Origin: Mesobacterium_A hydrothermale
GTDB taxonomy: Bacteria; Pseudomonadota; Alphaproteobacteria; Rhodobacterales; Rhodobacteraceae
Direction of reading: 5' to 3'
Assembly: GCF_035818635.1 (NCBI RefSeq)
Contig: NZ_JAYLLH010000028.1
Coordinates: 1 to 54,707 of the forward strand
DNA: 54,707 nt
Made by a program: the position numbers and the translations under genes. The notes beneath the pieces are model-generated. The model had not been told where the DNA came from. It was given only the letters and a program-made list of their open reading frames with translations, and made no database searches. Positions 8,148-17,392 of this stretch are shown piece by piece (the first letter of the stretch is position 1; every line of letters begins with the position of its first letter).

Positions 8148-8501
8148 TCAGTCGCCTTTGGTCTTTCTTGCCTCCGCCGCAAGCCGGGCGATCTCGTCGC
8201 GGGTCATTCCGCTGGTCGTCCGAAGAAGCGCCGACACCTCGACCGGCGCTCGCTTGATGATGTCAGCCAGGTCCGAGGGCATGCGCCCGGCCAAAGCCAG
8301 CAACTCGTCGGGATCGCACTCGATGATCCGCGCGATGGCTCGGACCTTGTCTTCGGTCGGTGGCGTGAACTCGTCCCGCTCGACCTTCGACAGGTAGGTC
8401 GGGCTAACCCCGATCTTCTTCGCCATCTCGCGCAAGCCGATCTCCCTTGCCTCGCGTTCCCGACGCACGAATGCGCCAAACTTCAGACCCTCAGCGGTCA
8501 T
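8148..8501 (-). CDS. XRE-family helix-turn-helix transcriptional regulator
   Basis: This 117-aa protein has an N-terminal Cro/C1-type helix-turn-helix at about residues 7-62. GLREMAKKIGVSPTYLSKVE is the classic helix pair, with the recognition helix SPTYLSKVER. The C-terminal part (about 70-117) is helical and may dimerise. It heads the operon with the two hypothetical genes and the HGG gene. GGAGG precedes the ATG. A promoter and a candidate operator lie just upstream, which suggests autoregulation. No peptidase (ImmA/IrrE) partner is present, although regulators of this shape often have one. Confidence 0.85.
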   Translation of the reverse strand: MTAEGLKFGAFVRREREAREIGLREMAKKIGVSPTYLSKVERDEFTPPTEDKVRAIARIIECDPDELLALAGRMPSDLADIIKRAPVEVSALLRTTSGMTRDEIARLAAEARKTKGD

Positions 8502-8520
8502 GTGTGCCTCCCCTGTTTAG

Positions 8521-8553
8521 TTGATAGGTAACACTCGAATCAAACGGCGTCAA
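8521..8553 (-). promoter_or_regulatory. Promoter and candidate operator of the XRE operon
   Basis: On the minus strand, TTGACG (8553-8548), 16-17 bases, then TTACCT or TACCTA (8531-8525) form a sigma-70-like promoter. An inverted repeat with arms TTGAT (8521-8525) and ATCAA (8539-8543) spans the spacer and -10 box. It is a plausible site for the XRE protein itself, by inference. Confidence 0.45.
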
Positions 8554-8905
8554 GATGCTGCGCATGTTGGGAAGCGGCCCTCTACATCTAGCGCAGCTGC
8601 GTGGCGATGCTCAGCGATGCGCGGTCCTGCGAGCCAAGCGCCATGCCAATGCAGGCCATCACGCAGCGACGTCCAGCCACCGGATTTCCTCCAGAACCTG
8701 CCGAAATTCCGGCTCCGGCGACACGCACATGGTTCTATAGGTGTTCAGGAACGGCAGCCAGTTTCTCCATGGACCACCGAGACTCAAGGCTGCTGCACAG
8801 GCGCGGGGCGCCTCTGCGGGCAATGGGCCATGCTGATCGCGACGAATGCCACCCCGCAACGGCGCCCGGCGCGGATCACGGCAACCGGTGTCCGACGGTC
8901 GGTCC
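8554..8905. other. Intergenic region between the accessory island and the hydrogenase operon
   Basis: About 350 bases lie between the XRE promoter and the isp2 stop. A minus-strand frame ending at 8659 reads WLPFLNTYRTMCVSPEPEF and then EEIRWLDVAA. It looks protein-like and could be the C-terminal remnant of a decayed gene, but I cannot name the family. No terminator with a T-run is visible after isp2. Confidence 0.35.
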
Positions 8906-10150
8906 TCAGTCATCCTCAAGGTGATCGGCGATGATCTCGACGATGCTTTCCAGCCCGCCTTCCCATTTCCAGTGTTCCTTGCTTTCGTCCATCGTCAACC
9001 GGCAGTTGGCGCAGGCCGAGACCAGCGTGTTTGTGCCGGTCGCGGTCACCTGGTCGATCTTGATCTTGAACGCCTTGTGGCGCAGGTCCGCGGCGCGGCT
9101 CATCGCCTGCACACCGCCGCCGCCGCCACAGCACCAGTTCAATTCCGCCGTGGGGGACATTTCGCGGAAATCGGTGGCGAACCCGTCCAGCAGGTAGCGC
9201 GCATCCGCCGCCGCGCCGCCGCGCCGCGACACCTGGCAGGGATCGTGATAGGTCATCGGCGTTTCGAAGGGTTTCAGCCTCAGCTTCCCGTCGCGTTTCA
9301 GCTTGGCCATGTATTCGGTGATGTGCAGCACCTCGAACGGCAGTTCCCGGCCAAGGATATTGGCCGCGCCCCAACGGAAGACGCCGTAGGCATGGCCACA
9401 TTCGGGGATCACCACGGTCTTGGCACCGCAGGCTTCTGCGGCCTCGACCAGCCGTTCCACCATGATCTTCGCCACGTCCGGTTTGCCGGCAAGGTAGCCG
9501 AAATTCGTCGACTCGTAGCCCTTGGTGGAAAACGTCCAATTGACCCCCGCGTGGTTCAGCACCTTCGCCATGGCCGACAGGGACTGAGGGTATTTCATCG
9601 CTTCGATCGACGACACGGTCAGCAGAACATCCGCCTTGTCCTTGTCCATCGGCATTTCGACCTCGTCGTCGTCCTCCAGCCATTCGACCCGGTCGACCAG
9701 CTTGTCGGGCGTCAGGCCCAGCGGACTGCCCCGGTCGCGGCTGTTGTCAGCGGCGGCCAGCAGGTCCTCTGGCCCCAGTCCGGCCGCGACCCACGCCTTG
9801 CGCGCCTGACCGACGATCGACGCGATGTCGATCGCCATCGGGCAGACCTCGGTGCAGCGGCCGCACATGGTGCAGCTGTCAAAGATCAGCTCTTCCCACT
9901 CTGACAGGTCCTTTTCCGTGATCTTGGGCGCCAGCCCCAGCCAGCTCAGCGGCCAGCGCTGGCTGCGATACGCCTTGGCGATGGGAAACAGCTTGTACGC
10001 CGGGGTATGGCGCGGATCGCCAGAGGCGCGGTAGAACAGACAGGCATCGGCGCATTGGCCGCAATGCACGCAGGCCTCTGTATAGCTGACGACGGCTTCC
10101 TCGGTCTGGGCGAGAAACGTGCGCGTCGCGGCTTGAACATCAATCGACAT
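8906..10150 (-). CDS. isp2: Iron-sulfur protein Isp2 (HdrD-like), hydrogenase partner
   Basis: This 414-aa protein has two ferredoxin-type [4Fe-4S] motifs at the N-terminus: Cys27/30/33/37 (CVHCGQC) and Cys93/96/99/103 (CTMCGRC). The C-terminal half is of CCG type, with CGHAYGVFRWG, the pair DPCQVSRRGG and WCCGGGGG, and a final CANCR. This is the architecture of heterodisulfide reductase subunit D and of Isp2, which accompanies Isp1 in group 1e [NiFe] hydrogenases such as HynSL of Thiocapsa and Allochromatium. It would sit on the cytoplasmic side of Isp1 and pass electrons between quinone or cytochrome b and a soluble partner. It is last in the structural operon, 12 bases after hynL. In the classical order isp2 precedes hynL. 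Confidence 0.88.
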   Translation of the reverse strand: MSIDVQAATRTFLAQTEEAVVSYTEACVHCGQCADACLFYRASGDPRHTPAYKLFPIAKAYRSQRWPLSWLGLAPKITEKDLSEWEELIFDSCTMCGRCTEVCPMAIDIASIVGQARKAWVAAGLGPEDLLAAADNSRDRGSPLGLTPDKLVDRVEWLEDDDEVEMPMDKDKADVLLTVSSIEAMKYPQSLSAMAKVLNHAGVNWTFSTKGYESTNFGYLAGKPDVAKIMVERLVEAAEACGAKTVVIPECGHAYGVFRWGAANILGRELPFEVLHITEYMAKLKRDGKLRLKPFETPMTYHDPCQVSRRGGAAADARYLLDGFATDFREMSPTAELNWCCGGGGGVQAMSRAADLRHKAFKIKIDQVTATGTNTLVSACANCRLTMDESKEHWKWEGGLESIVEIIADHLEDD

Positions 10151-10162
10151 GCGTCTGCTCCC

Positions 10163-11902
<1,740 letters not shown>

Positions 11903-11915
11903 GTCAGGCTCCTGT

Positions 11916-12575
11916 TCAGATCTTGACGCCCCGGCGGCCATAGAAGGCGCCGGTCTGGGTGCGGGTGATGAACACCAGGAAGGCGTGCATCAGCTTCCCG
12001 AAGGGGAACCAGATCAGCAGCGCCGCGATGGAAAGCAGGTGGATCGCCAGCAGGGTTTCGTACCGCGCTCCCAGGTGGCTGACGGCCAGCAGCCCGGTCA
12101 GTACGGGCAGGAAGGTGATCAGCCAGGTGAAATAGTCATTGAGCGTCGAGATCGTCCGCAGAACCGGGCTGGTGGTGCGCCGCACCAATGCCGCGATCAG
12201 CGAGGCCAGCGTGACGAAGGACGCCGCGGTGATGATCGAGGTTGGCAAACCGGGCCAGGACAGGCCGAAAAGCCCTTCGATCACCAGGATATGCTGGGCA
12301 AACCCAAAGACGATCACCGCCAGCCCAAGGTGAAAGATATAGCCGTTGATCAGCGAAAACCGCGAGGTCAGGCCAAAATCCTTGGGCACCCACATGTGCC
12401 GCACCAATGCGCCCAGCCCGCCTTTCAACGCGCCGGGTGCCCCCGGGCGCGGGGCGGATCTGTCCCGCATGCGGGGCAGCATCAGCAACGCGCCAAGCCG
12501 CCACAGCACACCCAGGACGAAAATCGCCATCGCCCAGTTGAGCGCGGGACCGCGCGCGAAATCCAGCAGGCTCAT
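11916..12575 (-). CDS. isp1: Isp1, membrane cytochrome b subunit of the hydrogenase
   Basis: This 219-aa integral membrane protein has about five hydrophobic helices, of the NarI/HdrE type. Histidines in the helices (YIFHLGLAV, FGFAQHILV, LLAIHLLSIA, KLMHAF) are placed to bind two b hemes. It would anchor the periplasmic HynSL to the membrane and carry electrons to the quinone pool and to Isp2. Its ATG overlaps the hynS stop (ATGA), and hynL follows. It replaces the HupC/HyaC cytochrome b of group 1d enzymes, which is absent here. The longer open frame upstream is only the shadow of hynS. Confidence 0.9.
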   Translation of the reverse strand: MSLLDFARGPALNWAMAIFVLGVLWRLGALLMLPRMRDRSAPRPGAPGALKGGLGALVRHMWVPKDFGLTSRFSLINGYIFHLGLAVIVFGFAQHILVIEGLFGLSWPGLPTSIITAASFVTLASLIAALVRRTTSPVLRTISTLNDYFTWLITFLPVLTGLLAVSHLGARYETLLAIHLLSIAALLIWFPFGKLMHAFLVFITRTQTGAFYGRRGVKI

Positions 12576-13663
12576 GACCGGGTCTCCTCTTTTCCGGGGG
12601 CAGATTGGGTGGCTTTGGCCGCATCGGCGCGCCGCTTGCGGGCGCGCAGGGCGCTGGCGCCCCCGGCCACGAGTCCCGCCAGCGCGGCGCCGCCGATCAG
12701 CGTGCGGTCGCCCATGACGGCCGAGGACAGCGGCTGGTAGAACCCGCCGCGATCCCAGAAATCGGGCTCGGAACAGCCCAGGCAGCCATGTCCCGACTGG
12801 ATCGGGAAACTGGTGCCGCCGTTCCATTTCATCGTGGCGCAGGCGTTGTAGGTCACAGGCCCCTTGCAGCCAAGTTCGTACAGGCACCAGCCATTGCGCG
12901 CGCCTTCGTCGTCGAAACTGTGCGCGAACTTGCCCTGGTCGTAGAACGGCCTGCGATAGCAGCGGTCGTGGATCGAGTCGCCGAAAAACGCCTTGGGCCG
13001 GTTCAGGTGATCCAGATCCGGCAGCCGCCCGAAGGTGACGAAATAGGCCGCCGTCCCGGCAATCGCCTCGGGGATCGGGGGACAGCCGGGAATGTTGATG
13101 ACCGGCTTGTCGGTGATGATGTCGGAAATCGGTACCGCGCCGGTGGGGTTGGGCCGGGCATGGGGGATGCCGCCGAATGCCGCGCAACTGCCCACGGAAA
13201 TGACCGCGGCGGCATCCGCGCAGACCTCCTTCAGCGTTTGCAGGTTGGTCTTGCCGGCGTTGGTCGAATAGACCCCGTCGTCCAGCGTGGACACCGAGCC
13301 GTCGACGATCACGAGGTACTTGCCCTTGTTGTCGGCAATCGCCGCTTCCATCGCCTCTTCCGCGGCAAAGCCCGACGCCGCCATCAGCGTTTCGTGGTAG
13401 TCGAGCGAGATCAGGTCGAAGATCATGTCCTCGATCGTCGGGCTGTACGACCGCGTCAGGGATTCCGTACAGCCCGTACATTCCTGGAACGACAGCCAGA
13501 TCACCGACTGGCGTGGCGCATCAGCCAGCGCCTGCGCCATCGCGCGCGACGCAAGCGGCGGCAGGGCCATCGCGCTGGCAAGATAGGCGGTGTATTTCAG
13601 CAGGCCCCGTCGCGAGATCCCGCGCGCCGCCAGTCCGTCGCCCACTGTCTTCCGTTCAGCCAT
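12572..13663 (-). CDS. hynS: [NiFe] hydrogenase small subunit with Tat signal
   Basis: This 363-aa subunit binds the three iron-sulfur clusters that relay electrons from the active site. The N-terminus carries a twin-arginine signal (SRRGLLK, residues 17-23) followed by a hydrophobic stretch to about residue 45, so the folded HynSL dimer is exported to the periplasm. The proximal cluster begins at ECTGCTES. Medial and distal ligands lie in the C-terminal half (GWCLYELGCKGPVTYNACA, then GHGCLGCSEPDFW). A short hydrophobic segment (about residues 327-345, LIGGAALAGLVAGGA) followed by Arg/Lys anchors it in the membrane. The start overlaps the hupH stop by 8 bases. Confidence 0.95.
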   Translation of the reverse strand: MAERKTVGDGLAARGISRRGLLKYTAYLASAMALPPLASRAMAQALADAPRQSVIWLSFQECTGCTESLTRSYSPTIEDMIFDLISLDYHETLMAASGFAAEEAMEAAIADNKGKYLVIVDGSVSTLDDGVYSTNAGKTNLQTLKEVCADAAAVISVGSCAAFGGIPHARPNPTGAVPISDIITDKPVINIPGCPPIPEAIAGTAAYFVTFGRLPDLDHLNRPKAFFGDSIHDRCYRRPFYDQGKFAHSFDDEGARNGWCLYELGCKGPVTYNACATMKWNGGTSFPIQSGHGCLGCSEPDFWDRGGFYQPLSSAVMGDRTLIGGAALAGLVAGGASALRARKRRADAAKATQSAPGKEETRS

Positions 13664-14084
13664 TGGTCGCCTCCGCTTCTTGCCGGGTCGTGCCCGGGCC
13701 GTTCAGGCTTTTTCTCAGGTTGCTTGCCGCGGTCGCGACGTCTTCGGACGCGGCGACCAGCAGATCGGGGATCCGCGTGATCTCGATGGTTTCGGCCGCG
13801 ACGCGCCCGTCGGCCATCAGGTGGCGCAGCCACCAGACGCCGGCAAAGCGCGTCTCCCAGACTTCGCTGCGCCCGGCGACCGACAGGTCTGCCGTGACTT
13901 CGCCCCGGCCCAGGAAGGCTTCCAGGTCGGCTCGGTCGGCGGCGGTCATCGGCAGGGCGCGCAGGTCGATGGCGGATTGGTCGCCGGTTTGCGCCAGCGC
14001 CGTCAGCCGGTCGGCGATTTCCACCACAAGGCTGTCGGCAATGCCGGTGCGGGCCTCTTGCGCCTGGCGCAGGGTGTCATCCAT
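13656..14084 (-). CDS. hupH: HupH-like hydrogenase expression/formation protein
   Basis: This 142-aa protein matches the C-terminal domain of HupH/HyaF. FLGRGEVTADL, then SEVWETRFAGVWWLRH and TIEITRIPDLLVAA follow the conserved order of that domain. HupH family proteins help maturation of the small subunit and its iron-sulfur clusters. The usual HupH is about 280 aa; only the C-terminal half is present, as in some short family members. It overlaps hupD upstream and hynS downstream by 8 bases each, which indicates strong translational coupling within the structural operon. Confidence 0.82.
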   Translation of the reverse strand: MDDTLRQAQEARTGIADSLVVEIADRLTALAQTGDQSAIDLRALPMTAADRADLEAFLGRGEVTADLSVAGRSEVWETRFAGVWWLRHLMADGRVAAETIEITRIPDLLVAASEDVATAASNLRKSLNGPGTTRQEAEATNG

Positions 14085-14640
14085 CCAGCCACTCCTTCAG
14101 GATTTGCCGGACGATCGCCACCGCTTCGGGCAGGGCCGCGGCCACTGCGTCGGTGGGCGTCAGGCCCAGTGTCGTCACGTCTGGCTGGATCGCGATCAGC
14201 GCGCGCTGGTCAGGGGCGCAGCCGGACAGGTGCGCCGCGGACAACAGGTCGGACAGGGCGACTTCATGCGCGGTCTTCTTGGGGCCACCCAATTGGCGGT
14301 CCATCGCGACCCCGTCGAAGCGGCGCACGGTGCCGGGGGCGTCGCCCAGTTCCATGGCGTCGATGGCGATGATCCCGATGTCGGTGGCAAAATCCGTGAG
14401 CAGTGACAGCCCCATCGTTCCACCATCGCGTACCAGAACGCGGTCTGGGATCCCTTCGGCCTGAAGCCGGGTGACGACATGCACGCCGATGCCGTCGTCC
14501 GTCAGCAGAGTGTTGCCGATCCCCAGCACGACAACGCCTCGGATCCTGTCCGGGGCAGCGGCAAAGCCATCGTCGGACACATCCGCCGCAGCTTCCAGTT
14601 CAACTTCGGCAGGTCGCAAGATCCCCCCTTTCGGCACCAC
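14077..14640 (-). CDS. hupD: Hydrogenase maturation endopeptidase (HupD/HyaD family)
   Basis: This 187-aa protease removes the C-terminal peptide of the large subunit once nickel is inserted. The family start VVLGIGNTLLTDDGIGVHV is clear. The first metal ligand, usually Glu in DEG, is Asp here (DDG), a variant I know from other members. The later ligands are the Asp of DAMELG and the His of AHEVAL. The frame opens at a GTG (14640) with about 33 residues before the family core, so the true start is uncertain and could be an internal GTG or TTG. It heads the minus-strand structural operon and lies about 50 bases from the FNR box. Confidence 0.85.
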   Translation of the reverse strand: MVPKGGILRPAEVELEAAADVSDDGFAAAPDRIRGVVVLGIGNTLLTDDGIGVHVVTRLQAEGIPDRVLVRDGGTMGLSLLTDFATDIGIIAIDAMELGDAPGTVRRFDGVAMDRQLGGPKKTAHEVALSDLLSAAHLSGCAPDQRALIAIQPDVTTLGLTPTDAVAAALPEAVAIVRQILKEWLDG

Positions 14641-14686
14641 ATTCCGCGGACGCCGCCTTTATCAGGCGCTTCCTTTGCAAAGAGGG

Positions 14687-14704
14687 CCTTGATCTGAATC
14701 AAGG
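14687..14704. promoter_or_regulatory. FNR/FnrL-type box between the divergent hydrogenase operons
   Basis: TTGATCTGAATCAA (14689-14702) is an exact match to the FNR consensus TTGAT-N4-ATCAA, and the symmetry extends two bases further on each side (CC...GG). It sits 57 bases before the hypC ATG and about 48 before the hupD start, so one dimer could activate both operons under low oxygen. No regulator gene for it is in the window; FnrL would be encoded elsewhere. The site is seen directly, its use is inferred. Confidence 0.75.
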
Positions 14705-14758
14705 ACATAGCGAGGGTGCTCCTTTCCCATTGGTGGGCGGACAGGGAGGAATGAAACC

Positions 14759-15022
14759 ATGTGTCTTGCTGTTCCCATGCAGGTTATCGAGGTCGATGGT
14801 TTCAATGCCCGATGCGAAGCCAAGGGCATTTCGCGAAGTGTCAGCCTGTTTCTGATGCAACATGACACCGTGCAGCCCGGCGACTATCTCATGGTCCACG
14901 TTGGCAGCGCGATCCAGAAAATCTCGGAAGCCGACGCGAAAAGTGCCTGGGAGCTTTACGACGAGATGTTTCAGGCTGAGGAGGCTGCATCGCAACCGGG
15001 CGGCGCGCGGTCCGATGCATGA
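14759..15022 (+). CDS. hypC: Hydrogenase assembly chaperone HypC
   Basis: This 87-aa chaperone carries the Fe(CN)2CO group with HypD and delivers it to the large subunit. It starts MCLAVPMQV with the essential Cys2 and has the family segment VQPGDYLMVHVGSAIQKI. AGGGAGGA lies 8 bases before the ATG at 14759; an out-of-frame ATG at 14751 is not used. It is the first gene of the plus-strand maturation operon, downstream of the FNR box. Its stop overlaps the hypA start. Confidence 0.95.
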   Translation: MCLAVPMQVIEVDGFNARCEAKGISRSVSLFLMQHDTVQPGDYLMVHVGSAIQKISEADAKSAWELYDEMFQAEEAASQPGGARSDA

Positions 15023-15386
15023 ACTGGCCGTCAGCCAGAGCTTGATCGCCGAGGCGATGCGCACCGCGCTGCATCACGGGGCGGTGCGGGTTACGGCGCT
15101 GACCGTCCAGATCGGCCCCTTGTCCGGGGTCGAGGCGCCGTTGCTGGACCGCGCCTTCAGCGTGGCGCGGGCGGGGACGATGCTGGAAACCTCGGTGCTG
15201 ACGATGGAGATCGCGCCGGTCGTTGTTTGGTGCCCAGCCTGCCAGACGGAAACCACAGTGGCGCCGAACGCGCTTCTTTGCGGTCAATGTGGCGACTGGA
15301 AGGTGACGCTGCGGTCGGGCGATGAACTGGTGTTGAAGCAGGTCGAGCTTGACCGCGAAACGACGGACCGCGCGGTCCTGCACTGA
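15015..15386 (+). CDS. hypA: Hydrogenase nickel-insertion protein HypA
   Basis: This 123-aa metallochaperone works with HypB to insert nickel. The nickel-binding N-terminus MHELAVSQSLI is intact (His2). The zinc site has two CxxC pairs, CPAC and CGQC, separated by about 15 residues. The ATG at 15015 lies within the last codons of hypC (8-base overlap). The family length is about 115 aa. Confidence 0.95.
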   Translation: MHELAVSQSLIAEAMRTALHHGAVRVTALTVQIGPLSGVEAPLLDRAFSVARAGTMLETSVLTMEIAPVVVWCPACQTETTVAPNALLCGQCGDWKVTLRSGDELVLKQVELDRETTDRAVLH

Positions 15387-15410
15387 CCGCGCCAGACAGG
15401 AGAGGTGACC

Positions 15411-16259
15411 ATGTGTGACGAATGCGGATGCGCGGCCGGGAACGGCCATGTTCATGTCAGCTGCGCGCAAGGGCTGATCGCGCACAGCCAGCCGGGGCCC
15501 GAGTCGGTCGAGGTGCTGACAGCGATCCTGCGCCAGAACGATCACGACGCTGCCCACAACCGTGCCCATTTCGACGAACACAGGGTGTTGGCGGTCAACC
15601 TGATGTCGTCGCCCGGATCGGGCAAGACCAGCCTGCTGGAAGCGACGATCGAGGCGCTGGGCGACCGCTATCGTATCGCGGTGATCGAGGGCGACCTGGA
15701 GACCGAGAACGACGCGCAGCGGATCCGGGCCAAGGGGGTTCCGGCGATCCAGATCACCACCGGCTCTACCTGTCACCTGGATGCGCGCATGGTGCATGAC
15801 GCGCTGCACGGGCTGACGCTGGCCGACCTGGATATCCTGTTCATCGAGAATGTCGGCAACCTTGTCTGCCCGGCGGGGTTCGACCTTGGCCAACATGCCA
15901 ACGTGGCGCTGCTGTCGGTGACCGAAGGCGACGACAAGCCGGCGAAATACCCGGTGCTGTTCCGGGGATCGGACCTTGTGCTGCTGACCAAGGCCGACCT
16001 GCTGGAGGTGCTGGACGATTTCGATCCGGCCAAGGCAGAAAAAGCCGTACGCGGGCTGGCCAACCCGGCGCAGGTGGTCACCCTGTCGACCCGGCGGCCG
16101 GACAGCCTTGCGCCCTGGCTGGCATGGCTTGATGCGCAGGTGGCGGAACGCCGGGCGCAACCGGCAGCCCCCGAGGCGCATCACCACCACCACCACCATC
16201 ACCACCACCACGATCACGATCACCACCCCCACGATCACGATCAGACGCCCGCAGAATGA
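15411..16259 (+). CDS. hypB: Hydrogenase nickel-incorporation GTPase HypB with C-terminal His tail
   Basis: This 282-aa SIMIBI-type GTPase has the N-terminal nickel site MCDECGC and the P-loop SSPGSGKTSLL near residue 70. The metal-switch region GSTCHLD and the NLVCPAGFDLG motif are both present. Unusually, the histidine-rich nickel-storage stretch is at the C-terminus: a run of 11 His followed by DHDHH and HDHD. In most His-rich HypB proteins it lies between the N-terminal motif and the GTPase domain. The ATG at 15411 follows AGGAGAGG; a GTG at 15405 lies inside that Shine-Dalgarno region. Its stop overlaps the hypD start (ATGA). Confidence 0.94.
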   Translation: MCDECGCAAGNGHVHVSCAQGLIAHSQPGPESVEVLTAILRQNDHDAAHNRAHFDEHRVLAVNLMSSPGSGKTSLLEATIEALGDRYRIAVIEGDLETENDAQRIRAKGVPAIQITTGSTCHLDARMVHDALHGLTLADLDILFIENVGNLVCPAGFDLGQHANVALLSVTEGDDKPAKYPVLFRGSDLVLLTKADLLEVLDDFDPAKAEKAVRGLANPAQVVTLSTRRPDSLAPWLAWLDAQVAERRAQPAAPEAHHHHHHHHHHHDHDHHPHDHDQTPAE

Positions 16260-17392
16260 CCAGCCCGTTCCCCCGCGACGCACGAACCGCGCGTGATCTG
16301 CTGGCGCAGATCCACGCCCTGCCGCTGGATGGCAAGGTGCGGGTGATGAACGTCTGCGGCGGGCACGAACGGTCGATCACCATGGCGGGGCTGCGCGGCG
16401 CGCTGCCGCCGAACATCGAGCTGATCCCCGGTCCCGGCTGCCCGGTCTGCGTCTGCCCCGAGGAAGACGTGCACGCGGCGATCCAGCTGGCGCTGCGCCC
16501 GGATGTGACGCTGGTCACCTTTGGCGACATGCTGCGCGTGCCCGCCAACGTGCCGAAGACCGAGCCGCGCTCGCTGGAACAGGCCCGCGCCGCCGGGGGC
16601 GACGTGCGCCCTGTCGCCTCTCCTGCCGAGGCGCTGACCATCGCTCGCGACAATCCGGGGCGCGAGGTCGTGTTCTTTGCCGCCGGGTTCGAAACCACCA
16701 CCGCACCGGTGGTGGCGATGCTGGCGGGTGACCTGCCGCCCAACCTGTCGGTTCTGCTGTCGGCCCGGCTGACATGGCCCGCGGTGGCGATGCTGCTGGA
16801 CAGCGAGGAGGCCGGGTTCGACGCGCTGATCGCGCCGGGCCATGTGGCCACCGTGATGGGGCCCGAGGAATGGGGGTTTGTCGTCGACAAGCACGGCCTG
16901 CCGACGGCGATCGCGGGGTTCGAGACCGACTCGATCCTGCGGGCGCTGCTGTCGGTGCTGCGGCAGCGGCTGGAGGGACGGGTGTTCCTTGACAATTGTT
17001 ATACCGGCGTCGTGCGCCCCGGTGGCAACCCGACCGCGCGCGCGCTGATGGACCGGACCCTGGACGTGGTCGATGCGAACTGGCGCGGGATCGGGGTGAT
17101 CCCGGCATCGGGTTTCGCGCTGGGCGCCGATCTGGCCGCGCATGAAACCGTGCAGCGCTTCGGTCTTGACCTGAACGCCGCGCGCAAGCGGGCGGGGCAG
17201 ATGCCGCCGGGCTGCGATTGTGCGCGCGTCGTGCTGGGCAAGGTCTATCCCGATCAATGCGCGCTGTATGGCCGGGCCTGTACGCCCCGCACGCCGATTG
17301 GCCCCTGCATGGTGTCGGACGAAGGCGCCTGCCGGATCTGGTGGTCCTCGGGCGTGCGAGAGCCGCGGGCGGATCGGCATGAACCGGCATGA
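16256..17392 (+). CDS. hypD: Hydrogenase formation protein HypD
   Basis: This 378-aa [4Fe-4S] protein is the scaffold on which the Fe(CN)2CO unit is built with HypC and HypE. Conserved segments are MNVCGGHERSI with the active Cys, GPGCPVCVCPEED, and the C-terminal cluster ligands in MPPGCDCARVVLGKVYPDQC. GFETTTAPV marks the family core. It overlaps hypB by 4 bases and hypF by 14 bases. Confidence 0.95.
   Translation: MTSPFPRDARTARDLLAQIHALPLDGKVRVMNVCGGHERSITMAGLRGALPPNIELIPGPGCPVCVCPEEDVHAAIQLALRPDVTLVTFGDMLRVPANVPKTEPRSLEQARAAGGDVRPVASPAEALTIARDNPGREVVFFAAGFETTTAPVVAMLAGDLPPNLSVLLSARLTWPAVAMLLDSEEAGFDALIAPGHVATVMGPEEWGFVVDKHGLPTAIAGFETDSILRALLSVLRQRLEGRVFLDNCYTGVVRPGGNPTARALMDRTLDVVDANWRGIGVIPASGFALGADLAAHETVQRFGLDLNAARKRAGQMPPGCDCARVVLGKVYPDQCALYGRACTPRTPIGPCMVSDEGACRIWWSSGVREPRADRHEPA

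Noticed and set aside
8906..10150. Glycolate oxidase iron-sulfur subunit GlcF as the identity of the HdrD-like protein
   Set aside because: GlcF has a similar cluster layout, but position next to hynL and isp1 favours Isp2, and no glcD/glcE genes are present.
16180..16250. The His run as a cloning tag or assembly artefact
   Set aside because: It is in frame with HypB, mixed with Asp, and followed by a natural ATGA overlap with hypD.
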